Origin: Symmachiella dynata
GTDB taxonomy: Bacteria > Planctomycetota > Planctomycetia > Planctomycetales > Planctomycetaceae
NCBI RefSeq assembly: GCF_007747995.1
Contig: NZ_CP036276.1
Coordinates: 564,001-628,000, forward strand
Length of the DNA: 64,000 nt
Reading direction: 5' to 3'
The notes beneath the pieces were generated by a model. It worked only from the letters and a program-made list of their open reading frames with translations, was not told the origin of the DNA and did no database searches. Each line of letters begins with the position of its first letter. Positions within the stretch are counted from its first letter, which is position 1. Positions 1 to 7,555 of this stretch are shown here, piece by piece. The position numbers and the translations under genes were made by a program.

Positions 1-110
1 AAGGCCGAATCGGCACTGACGCTGGCAATCCGCAGAAAATCCTTCAATTGCTCGACATTCCGCTCAGCATGTTCTGTGAGATACTGATCGACCGATTCCA
101 GGGCATTCAT
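1..110 (-). CDS. M20-family peptidase (dipeptidase-like), 5' end only
   Basis: Reading leftward from an ATG at 110, the frame stays open to the window edge and gives 36 residues, beginning MNALESVDQYLTEH and reaching FLRIASVSAD. An amphipathic helix followed by an F-L-R-I-x-S-V-S-A-D signature is the usual N-terminus of M20/M25/M40 dipeptidases (ArgE/DapE/CPG2 type), which hydrolyse dipeptides or acyl-amino acids with two metal ions. The metal-binding domain lies outside the window, so the assignment rests on the N-terminal signature alone. The neighbouring gene at 203-1753 is on the same strand and upstream of it. Confidence 0.6.
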   Translation of the reverse strand, partial: MNALESVDQYLTEHAERNVEQLKDFLRIASVSADSA

Positions 111-202
111 CCGTGGGCGTCCTTCGGGTAGGGAGTCTCGAATAAAACAGGCGCGCTGATCTTAACACGAAACGACTCATTTTGAAGCCGGTTTTGCCGC
201 AA

Positions 203-1753
203 CTATTCGCTGGTTGACGAGCCACTGGCCGGGGTGACGGGGACCAGGGAGGCCAGTGTGGCCTGAGCGGCGAGTTTTCGTTGTGTGTCGCGGAGACGTT
301 CCAGCATCGAGCAGCGTCGGCCATCGCCGGTACTGTCGGCCATTTCAAAGCCGACATTCATGAGTTGATCGGCGGAGATCAGTTCCGGGGGTTGCGCCAA
401 GGTGACTGTTTGTTTGTCGTGATCCAAATAATGCAACATACCTGCGTCGACCAAGCGGTCGAAGATTTGGGAGACCACCGATGCGGGCAATGAGGCTTCG
501 TCAGCGATTTTTTGCACGGATGTTTGCTGGCTGTGATTGAACCGTCCCGTCACGATTTCCATCACCGTCAACACAGCAGCGGGATCGATCAAGCCGATCG
601 TTTCGCGTTTGCGTTCGATTTCATCAAGCCGTCGGCCGTGCAGCATTTGCAATGCGGCGCTGACTTGCAAGCCGAACAAGACTCCCAGCCACATCAAATA
701 GACCCAAAACATGAAGAGCGGCACCAGCCCCAATGAGCCGTACAAATGGCTGATCGTAAATGCGTTGGCCAGATAAGCCCCCATGGTCCGTTTGCCGACT
801 TCCAGCATCAACACCGTGACCAATGCACCGATCGCCGCTGGTTTGCCGGCAACTTCTGTGTTGGGGACGAGCGTATAGACCCCGAACATGAATAGCCATT
901 CGATGAGCACCACCCACAAGAATCCGCCAATATCGATCAACCATTGCCAACGGCTGCGCGGCGGGGACGCGGCCTTTGTTTTTCCGTCAGGTTGTGCGGC
1001 GGCAGTTGCTGCGTTGGCCGTGTCCGTGTCAAGCAGTCGTGCGGCTTGTTCCTCGTCGAGGGCGGTTTCGGCAACGGCTTGGGCGGCATTGGAATCTAAC
1101 AGTGTGTCGATTTGTCCGTCGAGATAGACCGCCAAGCCTAAGGCAGCGGGGCTGATCGTGAGGATGAACCAATACAACGGCACGCGCCGCACCCAGGACC
1201 GCCCTTCGGGCGCACGGTAGATGGTATTGAAACTGTTTTCGATGGTGACCATCAGACTGATCGCCGAATAGATGATCAGCGCCAACCCCACCCAACCCAC
1301 AGCTGCCAAATTGATTTCAGCAGCTTTTTCAATCAGTGCGACAATCCACTCCTTGAGGTTGATGCTCTCCTCAGCCTCGCCGTTCGGTCCGGCGTTCCGA
1401 TCAACAACATGGATCTGAGCCAAGCCGATTTCATCCAGAAAGCTTTCGACCTGAGATTGAAAGTCGGGGATACCAATAATCGCCCGGACCAGAATCGTGG
1501 CGACAATTAATACCGGCAACATGCCGAACAACACGCGATAAGCGAGCGCAGCTGCCATTTGCGGAGCACGGTCGTGTCGCAATTGCCGTGCGCCAAACCG
1601 CGATAGGTCGTAAGTGAACAGCGCAGCGCGTTGCCAACGATCCAATTCGCTCCGCGGCTGTGTGACCACGCGCTTCAGCCAGACCAGGGCGTATTGAATG
1701 AATTGGCGGATCTTCTCAATCATCGCTTTCCGACTCCAGTGTGATTTAGGCAT
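203..1753 (-). CDS. YihY/BrkB-family inner-membrane protein with C-terminal winged-helix-like region
   Basis: Encodes 516 residues. A YihY/BrkB core begins around residue 62 (RAPQMAAALAYRVLFGMLP) and contains about six hydrophobic segments; the family is an integral membrane protein once misnamed ribonuclease BN, with no agreed biochemical role. A hydrophilic Ala/Glu-rich insert sits in the middle (about residues 225-265). After the last membrane segment there is a region of about 90 residues that reads like a winged helix (QKIADEASLPASVVSQIFDRL), a common extension in this family. The ATG at 1753 is preceded by AGGA at good spacing; an ATG 30 bases downstream is possible. Function beyond family membership is unknown. 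Confidence 0.85.
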   Translation of the reverse strand: MPKSHWSRKAMIEKIRQFIQYALVWLKRVVTQPRSELDRWQRAALFTYDLSRFGARQLRHDRAPQMAAALAYRVLFGMLPVLIVATILVRAIIGIPDFQSQVESFLDEIGLAQIHVVDRNAGPNGEAEESINLKEWIVALIEKAAEINLAAVGWVGLALIIYSAISLMVTIENSFNTIYRAPEGRSWVRRVPLYWFILTISPAALGLAVYLDGQIDTLLDSNAAQAVAETALDEEQAARLLDTDTANAATAAAQPDGKTKAASPPRSRWQWLIDIGGFLWVVLIEWLFMFGVYTLVPNTEVAGKPAAIGALVTVLMLEVGKRTMGAYLANAFTISHLYGSLGLVPLFMFWVYLMWLGVLFGLQVSAALQMLHGRRLDEIERKRETIGLIDPAAVLTVMEIVTGRFNHSQQTSVQKIADEASLPASVVSQIFDRLVDAGMLHYLDHDKQTVTLAQPPELISADQLMNVGFEMADSTGDGRRCSMLERLRDTQRKLAAQATLASLVPVTPASGSSTSE

Positions 1754-1888
1754 TGATTCCTACAAGGCTGGTTAAGGAGCCAGCAGTGTGGGAATGCCGC
1801 GCATCCCGATTAGGAATCGGGAGGCCATTGGTCGTGCAGAAAAATTTCGGTGCAGTGTGAAAAGCCCGCTCACGACGGCATCGATCAG

Positions 1889-2938
1889 TCACTTTTCTTC
1901 GCCCAACTCGCTGTTGATCACGTCGATCATTTCCCGCAACCGTCCGATGCCGTGCCGGTCGAAGCGAAAGACCAATCGTGGTAAATCGAGGAGATGTTCT
2001 TCATCCATCTCCCACTTTAGCACGTCCGACTTCTCGATGCGGCCCTTTTCCACGATGTCGCTAAACTCGTCGTTGAGGCGTTCGACGAACGCGTCGCTCG
2101 GCTCTTTGTGCAGTCGCAGCACGAGTTTGTCCCGCACGTAACGCATGCTGTTGTACACGCTATAAAAACTGAGGATCTCCTCGACCGCTTCGTTGACATC
2201 GTCGGTGACGAGAAACAGCGACATGTCGGCCGGAGAAATCAATTCGCGGGCAAGCAGTTGTTCGGAGATGAATTCCAGCCAGGCTTTCCAATAGATGCCC
2301 CCCGGTTCGTCGATGAACACGATCGGCATCATGTCCCGTTTTCCGGTCTGCACGAGTGTGAGCGTTTCGAACCCCTCGTCTTGGGTGCCGAAGCCGCCGG
2401 GGAACAGGGCGATGGCGTGTACTTCTTTGACGAACAGTAATTTGCGGGTGAAGAAATACTTGAGGTGCACCAGCTTTTCGTCGTCGTTAATCACATAGTT
2501 GGCATCCTGCTCGAAGGGGAGCATGATGTTGACCCCCATCGACATTTCTTTGCCCGCGCCGACGTGCCCGGCTTCCATAATTCCGCCGCCGGCACCGGTC
2601 AACGCCATCCAACCTTCGGCCGCCATCAGTCGACCAAATTCGGCTGCCTGTTTATATTCCTCGTGTTCGGCATGCGTCCGCGCTGATCCGAAGATCGTCA
2701 CCTTGCGGTGCTTGCGGTAGGGGGTGAACACCTTAAACGCATAGCGCAGTTCTCGCAGGGCGCGGCTGAGCAGTTTCAGGTCGCCGCGCGTCGCTTTGTC
2801 CCGGGCAAGCTTGTCAGCGGTCTCTTTGATCTCGTCAATCAACTCTTGATTCTCGACCTGATCACCAAAGTGTTCGGTCGGTAACACGTTGGCTTCAGAG
2901 AGGTTCGGATCCGCACGTTTCAATCGTCGCTTCGTCAT
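1889..2938 (-). CDS. LOG-family (TIGR00730-like) Rossmann-fold protein
   Basis: Encodes 349 residues. It shows FGSART (83-88), a glycine-rich [10 protein letters not shown] loop (115-124) and PGGFGTQDE (180-188), the PGGxGTxxE signature of the LOG / lysine-decarboxylase-like superfamily. Members hydrolyse nucleoside 5'-monophosphates (LonelyGuy cytokinin-activating enzymes, PpnN nucleosidases). The charged N-terminal extension of about 75 residues and C-terminal helical tail of about 90 residues make it longer than a minimal LOG protein. That shape is common for cytosolic planctomycete members; the substrate cannot be read from sequence. GGGAG lies 6 bases before the ATG. It lies upstream of the YihY gene on the same strand, 135 bp away. 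Confidence 0.82.
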   Translation of the reverse strand: MTKRRLKRADPNLSEANVLPTEHFGDQVENQELIDEIKETADKLARDKATRGDLKLLSRALRELRYAFKVFTPYRKHRKVTIFGSARTHAEHEEYKQAAEFGRLMAAEGWMALTGAGGGIMEAGHVGAGKEMSMGVNIMLPFEQDANYVINDDEKLVHLKYFFTRKLLFVKEVHAIALFPGGFGTQDEGFETLTLVQTGKRDMMPIVFIDEPGGIYWKAWLEFISEQLLARELISPADMSLFLVTDDVNEAVEEILSFYSVYNSMRYVRDKLVLRLHKEPSDAFVERLNDEFSDIVEKGRIEKSDVLKWEMDEEHLLDLPRLVFRFDRHGIGRLREMIDVINSELGEEK

Positions 2939-3533
2939 GTTCGTCTCCCGGGTACGGGGTCACTCCATTTTATCGGATCGGCATTATAGTGGGTGAAGCG
3001 GCTTCGGGGGCAAGGGAGAAAATCGCAAGCCAAATGTGTCGCAGTCCCGATTCCCCGTTTCAGGACTGCTTCGTAGCTGAATTGGTGAACTTGAAACCGA
3101 TTTCTCGCACAGCGACCAAGACCTGAGCGCGACCGTTTTCATTAGCCACAGATCTGAACACAGATGCAGCACAGATTTTCTGAGCCCCTGAGGAAACAAT
3201 CATCGGGTGGCAGCGATTGCCAATGGCAATCGGTGTGCCTGCGGCACAAGAAGCAGCAGTTTCAGCACTCCCTGCCATCGAGACTCTGCTTGTTTAGGAA
3301 CGCGGGAATTGCGGCTTCTTGCGGGCTTTGCCCGCCCCGATTGCTGCCGCAATCGCGGTTACCCTGATCTGTTCGCGTGATTGCTTGTCTTGCAGATGTA
3401 ATTGAATACAGCGGGATGGGGAGTTTGTTAGCAGAGTGCACCGCGACGTACGCGATACGGTACGTCATGCTTGAGTGTCCCTTGCTGTGAGGCTTAGAAT
3501 ACGTGTCTCCATTTCTTTCATCCGAGACATATC
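2939..3533. other. Intergenic region with a CACAGAT-type repeat and a small hairpin
   Basis: I see no convincing gene in these 595 bases. At 3141-3183 there is a run built from ACAGAT words (agccacagatctgaacacagatg continues into cagcacagat), a low-complexity repeat type found in many planctomycete intergenic regions. At 3321-3335 gcgggc-ttt-gcccgc forms a 6-bp hairpin. Part of the right end must hold the promoter of the esterase gene at 3534. Confidence 0.45.
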
Positions 3534-4475
3534 ATGAAAAAACTTTGGTTAAAGTGTCCCCGTTGGTTAAGACTCTCGTTGATCGTCTCCGGTTCGGTGA
3601 TTGCCTTACTGGCGATTCTGGCTGGTGGCGGTTGGTGGTATTTGAATCCGGCTGTCGAGCGGACTGACGGTGTGGTATATGGCCAACGGAATGATCAGCC
3701 GCTCGTGTTGGATGTCATTCGTCCGCTCAATCCCAACGGCTTGGGGGTGGCGTTCATGGTCAGCGGCGGTTGGAAATCGGGAAAGGCGGGCGAAGCCCCG
3801 GTGTTGATGATGGCTCCGTTGTTGCGGCGCGGTTATACGGTGTTCGCGATTTACCACATCTCCCAACCCAAAGCGACGGTCATGGAGATCATCGAAGACG
3901 TGAACCGCGGCATTCGATTCGTGCGTCATCATGCGGAGGAATATGGCATCGACCCCGACCACATCGGCGTCAGCGGCGGCAGCGCTGGCGGTCACCTGAG
4001 TTTAATGTTAGCGACGCGCGGCGGACCAGGTCCGGAGGATGCAGAGGATCCGGTCGACCGTGAAAGCAGCGCTGTCCAAGCAGCCGCGATTTTCTTCCCG
4101 GTGACCGACCTGTTGAATCTGGGGCAATCGACAGAGAATCTCGGCGACGGCGGACCGCCGAAAAGCTTTGTGAAATCCTTCGGTCCCAACGCAACCGACC
4201 TGACCGCCTGGAAAGAGATCGGCCGCGAATGTTCGCCGATCTACCACATCACCCCGGACCTGCCGCCGATCCTCATCTATCACGGCGACGCCGACACGTT
4301 AACGCCACTGGAGCAATCCGAGTGGTTTCGTGATCGCGCCGCTGAACAGGACGTCGACGTCAAACTGGTCGTGCATCCCGGCGGCGAACATGGCTGGTCA
4401 ACGATGTTATGGGATTTACGAAAATTCGCCGATTGGTTCGACGAACACCTCAAACCAGCCGCGGCTGGGAGTTGA
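3534..4475 (+). CDS. Membrane-anchored alpha/beta hydrolase (esterase/lipase type)
   Basis: Encodes 313 residues. A single hydrophobic helix at about residues 14-36 should anchor it in the membrane with the catalytic domain outside the cytoplasm. The nucleophile elbow is GVSGGSAGGH with Ser150; the acid is in HGDADT (about Asp254) and the base is His286 in HPGGEHGW, so the catalytic triad looks complete. The family (BD-FAE / acetyl-esterase type) removes acyl groups from sugars or small esters. It is a distant paralogue of the protein at 54763-55695, which shares the layout V-Y-G...L-D-V and SG-S-GGH. The Shine-Dalgarno is weak. It converges on the M56 gene with 42 bp between stops. Confidence 0.82.
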   Translation: MKKLWLKCPRWLRLSLIVSGSVIALLAILAGGGWWYLNPAVERTDGVVYGQRNDQPLVLDVIRPLNPNGLGVAFMVSGGWKSGKAGEAPVLMMAPLLRRGYTVFAIYHISQPKATVMEIIEDVNRGIRFVRHHAEEYGIDPDHIGVSGGSAGGHLSLMLATRGGPGPEDAEDPVDRESSAVQAAAIFFPVTDLLNLGQSTENLGDGGPPKSFVKSFGPNATDLTAWKEIGRECSPIYHITPDLPPILIYHGDADTLTPLEQSEWFRDRAAEQDVDVKLVVHPGGEHGWSTMLWDLRKFADWFDEHLKPAAAGS

Positions 4476-4517
4476 ATGCCGCACAATTACCCAGTTTAGC
4501 CCGCGCTGGGCAACGTA

Positions 4518-6827
4518 TCAATCGTTCGAGTCGGCCGGTTCTGGTGACGGAGAGATGACATCACTGGCTAAAATTTCCTCGTAAGCCCCAATATCGGTGA
4601 TGAGTTTCTTTTCTCCGCCGGGACCTTCGACATACACCGTCTTGCTGTTGTTGCCTTTGAAGTCTCTCCCTTCATTCCGGTGGTCATAGACAATCGTTCC
4701 AACGGGATAGTCGATGGAGTACTGTTCGTCGGGGATTGTTGGATTGTGCTCTGAGCTCAGCACAGTACTGTCGCGGCTGGATTGCACGGTTTTGCCTCTC
4801 GCGTCGTAAAAATCAAATCTCCATTGCCGGGGAATCCATAAATCATACTCGTGTTTGTACTCATATTGTATGTCGAGCGTATAAGCGACTGTGAATTTGT
4901 CGTGCATCGATGCATACCGAGTCAGGTTATATTCTTTGTCGGGATCGAAGGACATCAGTGTTCTTCTTCCAGTATCATAAAAATCGTATTTCTGCTTGAA
5001 GACGACAGCTTTCGGATTCTTTTCTCCGAGGATTGTGATGTCTTCTTCCGTGGCTGGCTGCAAAACTGACAAGGGGAATTCTCGCGACGTTGTCTCTTCT
5101 GTCAATGGCCGGAAGCAGGCCCTGATTGGAAACGTCTCCTTGTTGCTCGAATCATACAACACATCGGCGTAGTAAATGTTTCCATAAGCATGCTGATCTC
5201 TTGAACCAAACGGCCGATACGACATACTGACGTTCCCATCCGTTACTTCAAGCTTATGAAATGCTATCGGACGGAGCTTGTTATCCTTCCACACGACGCG
5301 CGCGCCCGATGTTTCAAGTCGCATTGCCGGACCGCGAAAACTCATGGTGGTCTCATCGTCATATTTGATTGTTTCCTGGGTCTTGTCGATGTTTGCCAGT
5401 TGTGAGTCAATCTTGTTTATCGATTTTGCGTCGTTCCCAAACACACGCAAGTACATGGCAGCGTTTTGCATCGCGCGGGCTCGTTGTTCGGTACGCTCGG
5501 TCTTCCAAACAACTCGGTAGGCTTGCGTCTTCGCAACGCGTTTTTCCCACACTTTCCTAAGCGCCTCGACGGTCATCTCGACGGGCGTGTTTACTAATGT
5601 TTTGACATCGTTTGCGTGCGTGTCGTCAAAACTCCCCACATTCGATTGATCCTGGTCTTTGTCGCCGATTGCCGAAATCGCATCGGAGTCCTCCGGTGAG
5701 TGTGCGTCTGCTGCAGACCAGTGCATAGAAATCCCTAATAGAGCGATGGCGCAGGAACGTGCAGCGATATGTATTGAACGGGAAAATCGTAAAGAATTCG
5801 ACGGTTTGAGCATGGCCTCGATCCTTTGCTTCAAATGGGGTTTCTTGCTGAACTCGCTCGCCCAAAGAGGCGCGGCTCGCTGTTGGAAAACTGCTTCGGC
5901 AGTGGTTAGCAATACTTCGCTGTAGGCATGCGCACGTTTCGGGAAGAGTTCCAAGACATGCGCATCACAACATTCTTCCTGCATGCGGTGCAATTGTTTC
6001 CGCGTCCACCACGCCACGGGATACCACCAGTAAATCGCGAGCACGACGATTTCCAACCACCGCAACCGATGGTCGCCTCGGCGGACATGCGCCAGTTCGT
6101 GTGCAAGTAGCATCTCGCGCTGCTCACCGGACAGCTGTTCCATCAATCTTCGTGGAAGCACGATCACTGTTTGCAGACCGAAGGCCCACACCATCGGCGA
6201 AATCGCGGCGTCGATGACCCTCACCGATAGCCTGGCTTTTATTCCCAACCGGCTGACCAGATGTTCAACGGTCCGCGTGATATCAGTCGCTGCGGCAGGC
6301 GCCTGCCGCACGAGACGATCAAATCGCATGGCTCGCGAGATTACTATCACCAGCCATACCCCGCCGCCCGCCAACCAGATTAGGACGAGTTCAGCGGCGC
6401 CAACACGATTGCCCCACGTCTGCGCTATCTCGCCACGCGGCTGTGGTGCGGCCTCTTCTCCGTAGATAGGCGGAGACGGTATTGCGGAATGGGAAATGTC
6501 AGCCAAACTCTCAGACACGTTCGGTTGTGCAATGACAGCTTTGATGCGATCGTCAGTGCGAGTGTCACCCAGACGATTGGTGGCCACTGGCGAGCGTGTT
6601 GGGGAGATGGTTTGGCTGCTAAGGACCGTGAACTCTCCTTGGTTGAGTGGTAGCGATACTGGCAGCGATACCAAGGGGGGCATGATAAGTTTTGCTAAAA
6701 CAATCGTCCACAAGATTGCCAGCAAGTGTGGATTTTTGACGTAGCGATGCACACAAAAGATTAGGAATGCCATCAATGCCACCAAAACGGCGTTACTGAG
6801 GCCAATTTGCAAAATGTAATGCATCAT
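4518..6827 (-). CDS. M56-family (BlaR1-type) membrane metallopeptidase with unusual C-terminal domain
   Basis: Encodes 769 residues from ATG 6827; the second ATG at 6824 is equally good because GGGAG lies 6 bases before it. Hydrophobic segments at about 8-26, 34-56, 146-164 and 350-367 alternate with a cytoplasmic zinc protease domain carrying HELAH (243-247) and the downstream EECCDAHV (284-291) that supplies the third ligand in this family. BlaR1/MecR1 proteins cleave or inactivate the partner repressor after sensing a signal. The region after the last membrane segment (about 390-769) is not a penicillin-binding sensor: it is a long beta-rich, Tyr/Asp-rich domain I do not recognise, and its DNA looks more AT-rich than the neighbours. 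It overlaps the BlaI-type gene by ATGA, so the two are translationally coupled. Confidence 0.85.
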   Translation of the reverse strand: MMHYILQIGLSNAVLVALMAFLIFCVHRYVKNPHLLAILWTIVLAKLIMPPLVSLPVSLPLNQGEFTVLSSQTISPTRSPVATNRLGDTRTDDRIKAVIAQPNVSESLADISHSAIPSPPIYGEEAAPQPRGEIAQTWGNRVGAAELVLIWLAGGGVWLVIVISRAMRFDRLVRQAPAAATDITRTVEHLVSRLGIKARLSVRVIDAAISPMVWAFGLQTVIVLPRRLMEQLSGEQREMLLAHELAHVRRGDHRLRWLEIVVLAIYWWYPVAWWTRKQLHRMQEECCDAHVLELFPKRAHAYSEVLLTTAEAVFQQRAAPLWASEFSKKPHLKQRIEAMLKPSNSLRFSRSIHIAARSCAIALLGISMHWSAADAHSPEDSDAISAIGDKDQDQSNVGSFDDTHANDVKTLVNTPVEMTVEALRKVWEKRVAKTQAYRVVWKTERTEQRARAMQNAAMYLRVFGNDAKSINKIDSQLANIDKTQETIKYDDETTMSFRGPAMRLETSGARVVWKDNKLRPIAFHKLEVTDGNVSMSYRPFGSRDQHAYGNIYYADVLYDSSNKETFPIRACFRPLTEETTSREFPLSVLQPATEEDITILGEKNPKAVVFKQKYDFYDTGRRTLMSFDPDKEYNLTRYASMHDKFTVAYTLDIQYEYKHEYDLWIPRQWRFDFYDARGKTVQSSRDSTVLSSEHNPTIPDEQYSIDYPVGTIVYDHRNEGRDFKGNNSKTVYVEGPGGEKKLITDIGAYEEILASDVISPSPEPADSND

Positions 6828-7228
6828 GAACTCCCTTCCCTTGACGATGATTGCTGATGACCATCGAGGAGACGTCGTATGTCGGCTAGCTCGCTGGGCG
6901 TCAATTGGTTCGATTCAAAGAGATGGACTAACAACGGTGCTAACGACCCTTCAGACAATTTTCTTGCCATGTCCGACAGCTGCTCCCCAGCGAACTCGCT
7001 TTGGGAGACAGAAGCGGAGAAGTGATGCGCATGATGATTGCGGTCCCGGACGACCAGATGTTTGACTTCCAACCGTTGCAGCAGTTTCTGCACAGTAGCG
7101 ACTCCGGAACTGGTCTCCGGTGGATAGAGTTGTTGCGTCAATGCGCGGACCGTCATCGCTTCGTTCTTCCACAGCAGTTGAAGGACAGCCAATTCCGCGT
7201 CGGTAACCGATGGTGATTTGGGGCGCAC
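6824..7228 (-). CDS. BlaI/MecI/CopY-family transcriptional repressor (GTG start)
   Basis: Encodes 134 residues, the usual length of BlaI-type repressors. It opens (M)RPKSPSVTDAELAVLQLLW, the standard winged-helix start, with recognition-helix region SGVATVQKLLQRLEVKHLV. A C-terminal helical part serves for dimerisation and is the part usually cut by the partner M56 protease. The open frame extends 51 codons further upstream, but the GTG at 7228 is chosen because GAGG precedes it by 8 bases, the protein then has the family N-terminus, and the upstream stretch holds a promoter and operators (7249-7294). It probably represses its own operon and perhaps other targets. Confidence 0.88.
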   Translation of the reverse strand: MRPKSPSVTDAELAVLQLLWKNEAMTVRALTQQLYPPETSSGVATVQKLLQRLEVKHLVVRDRNHHAHHFSASVSQSEFAGEQLSDMARKLSEGSLAPLLVHLFESNQLTPSELADIRRLLDGHQQSSSREGSS

Positions 7229-7248
7229 GGTGATTGCCTCGATTGAGT

Positions 7249-7294
7249 TAGACAAGTCGTCTGCGATGTTAGACAGCCTGTCTATCATTGTCAA
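7249..7294 (-). promoter_or_regulatory. Sigma70-type promoter with two BlaI-type operators
   Basis: On the minus strand TTGACA (7294-7289) and TAACAT (7271-7266) are separated by exactly 17 bp. A perfect 7-1-7 palindrome, TAGACAG-G-CTGTCTA (7284-7270), fills the spacer and touches the -10 box. A second, degenerate copy (tagacaagtcgtctg on the plus strand, 7249-7263) lies 21 bp downstream, two helical turns away. The half-site TGTCTA resembles known BlaI/MecI operators (TACA/TGTA type). Occupancy should block RNA polymerase, giving autoregulation of the BlaI-M56 pair. Confidence 0.72.
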
Positions 7295-7555
7295 GACCGA
7301 GCGTAATCGCTTGCCCTTTCGCATTCGAAACCGGCAAATCCTCATGCCGCTGCATTGACGCACCACTGGCATGCCAGTCATAATGGGGACCGATTTCTGG
7401 AGAGAATCGCCCGATTTGGTGCGAGCGTCCTTGGCGGCGATGCGGCGGCGTTATCGACATTGCTGCCCGGGCGAAGTAAGCTGGTTTATTCGCATTTCGC
7501 ACGAGAGACGTGTTCCGGATTCCCTGCTCAACTGGCCGCGACGGAGACCACAACA

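Noticed and set aside
4476-4517. Bidirectional terminator between the esterase and the M56 gene
   Set aside because: cccag/ctggg could pair, but the stem is 5 bp with an 11-base loop and no T-run on either strand.
7229-7381. Upstream start codons for the BlaI-type repressor (ATG 7288 and ATG 7381)
   Set aside because: These codons lie in or before the promoter and operators; the GTG at 7228 has a Shine-Dalgarno and gives the family N-terminus.
7355-7555. N-terminal extension of the DUF1592 protein
   Set aside because: The signal peptide begins at the GTG at 7556; the upstream 67 codons resemble no known leader.
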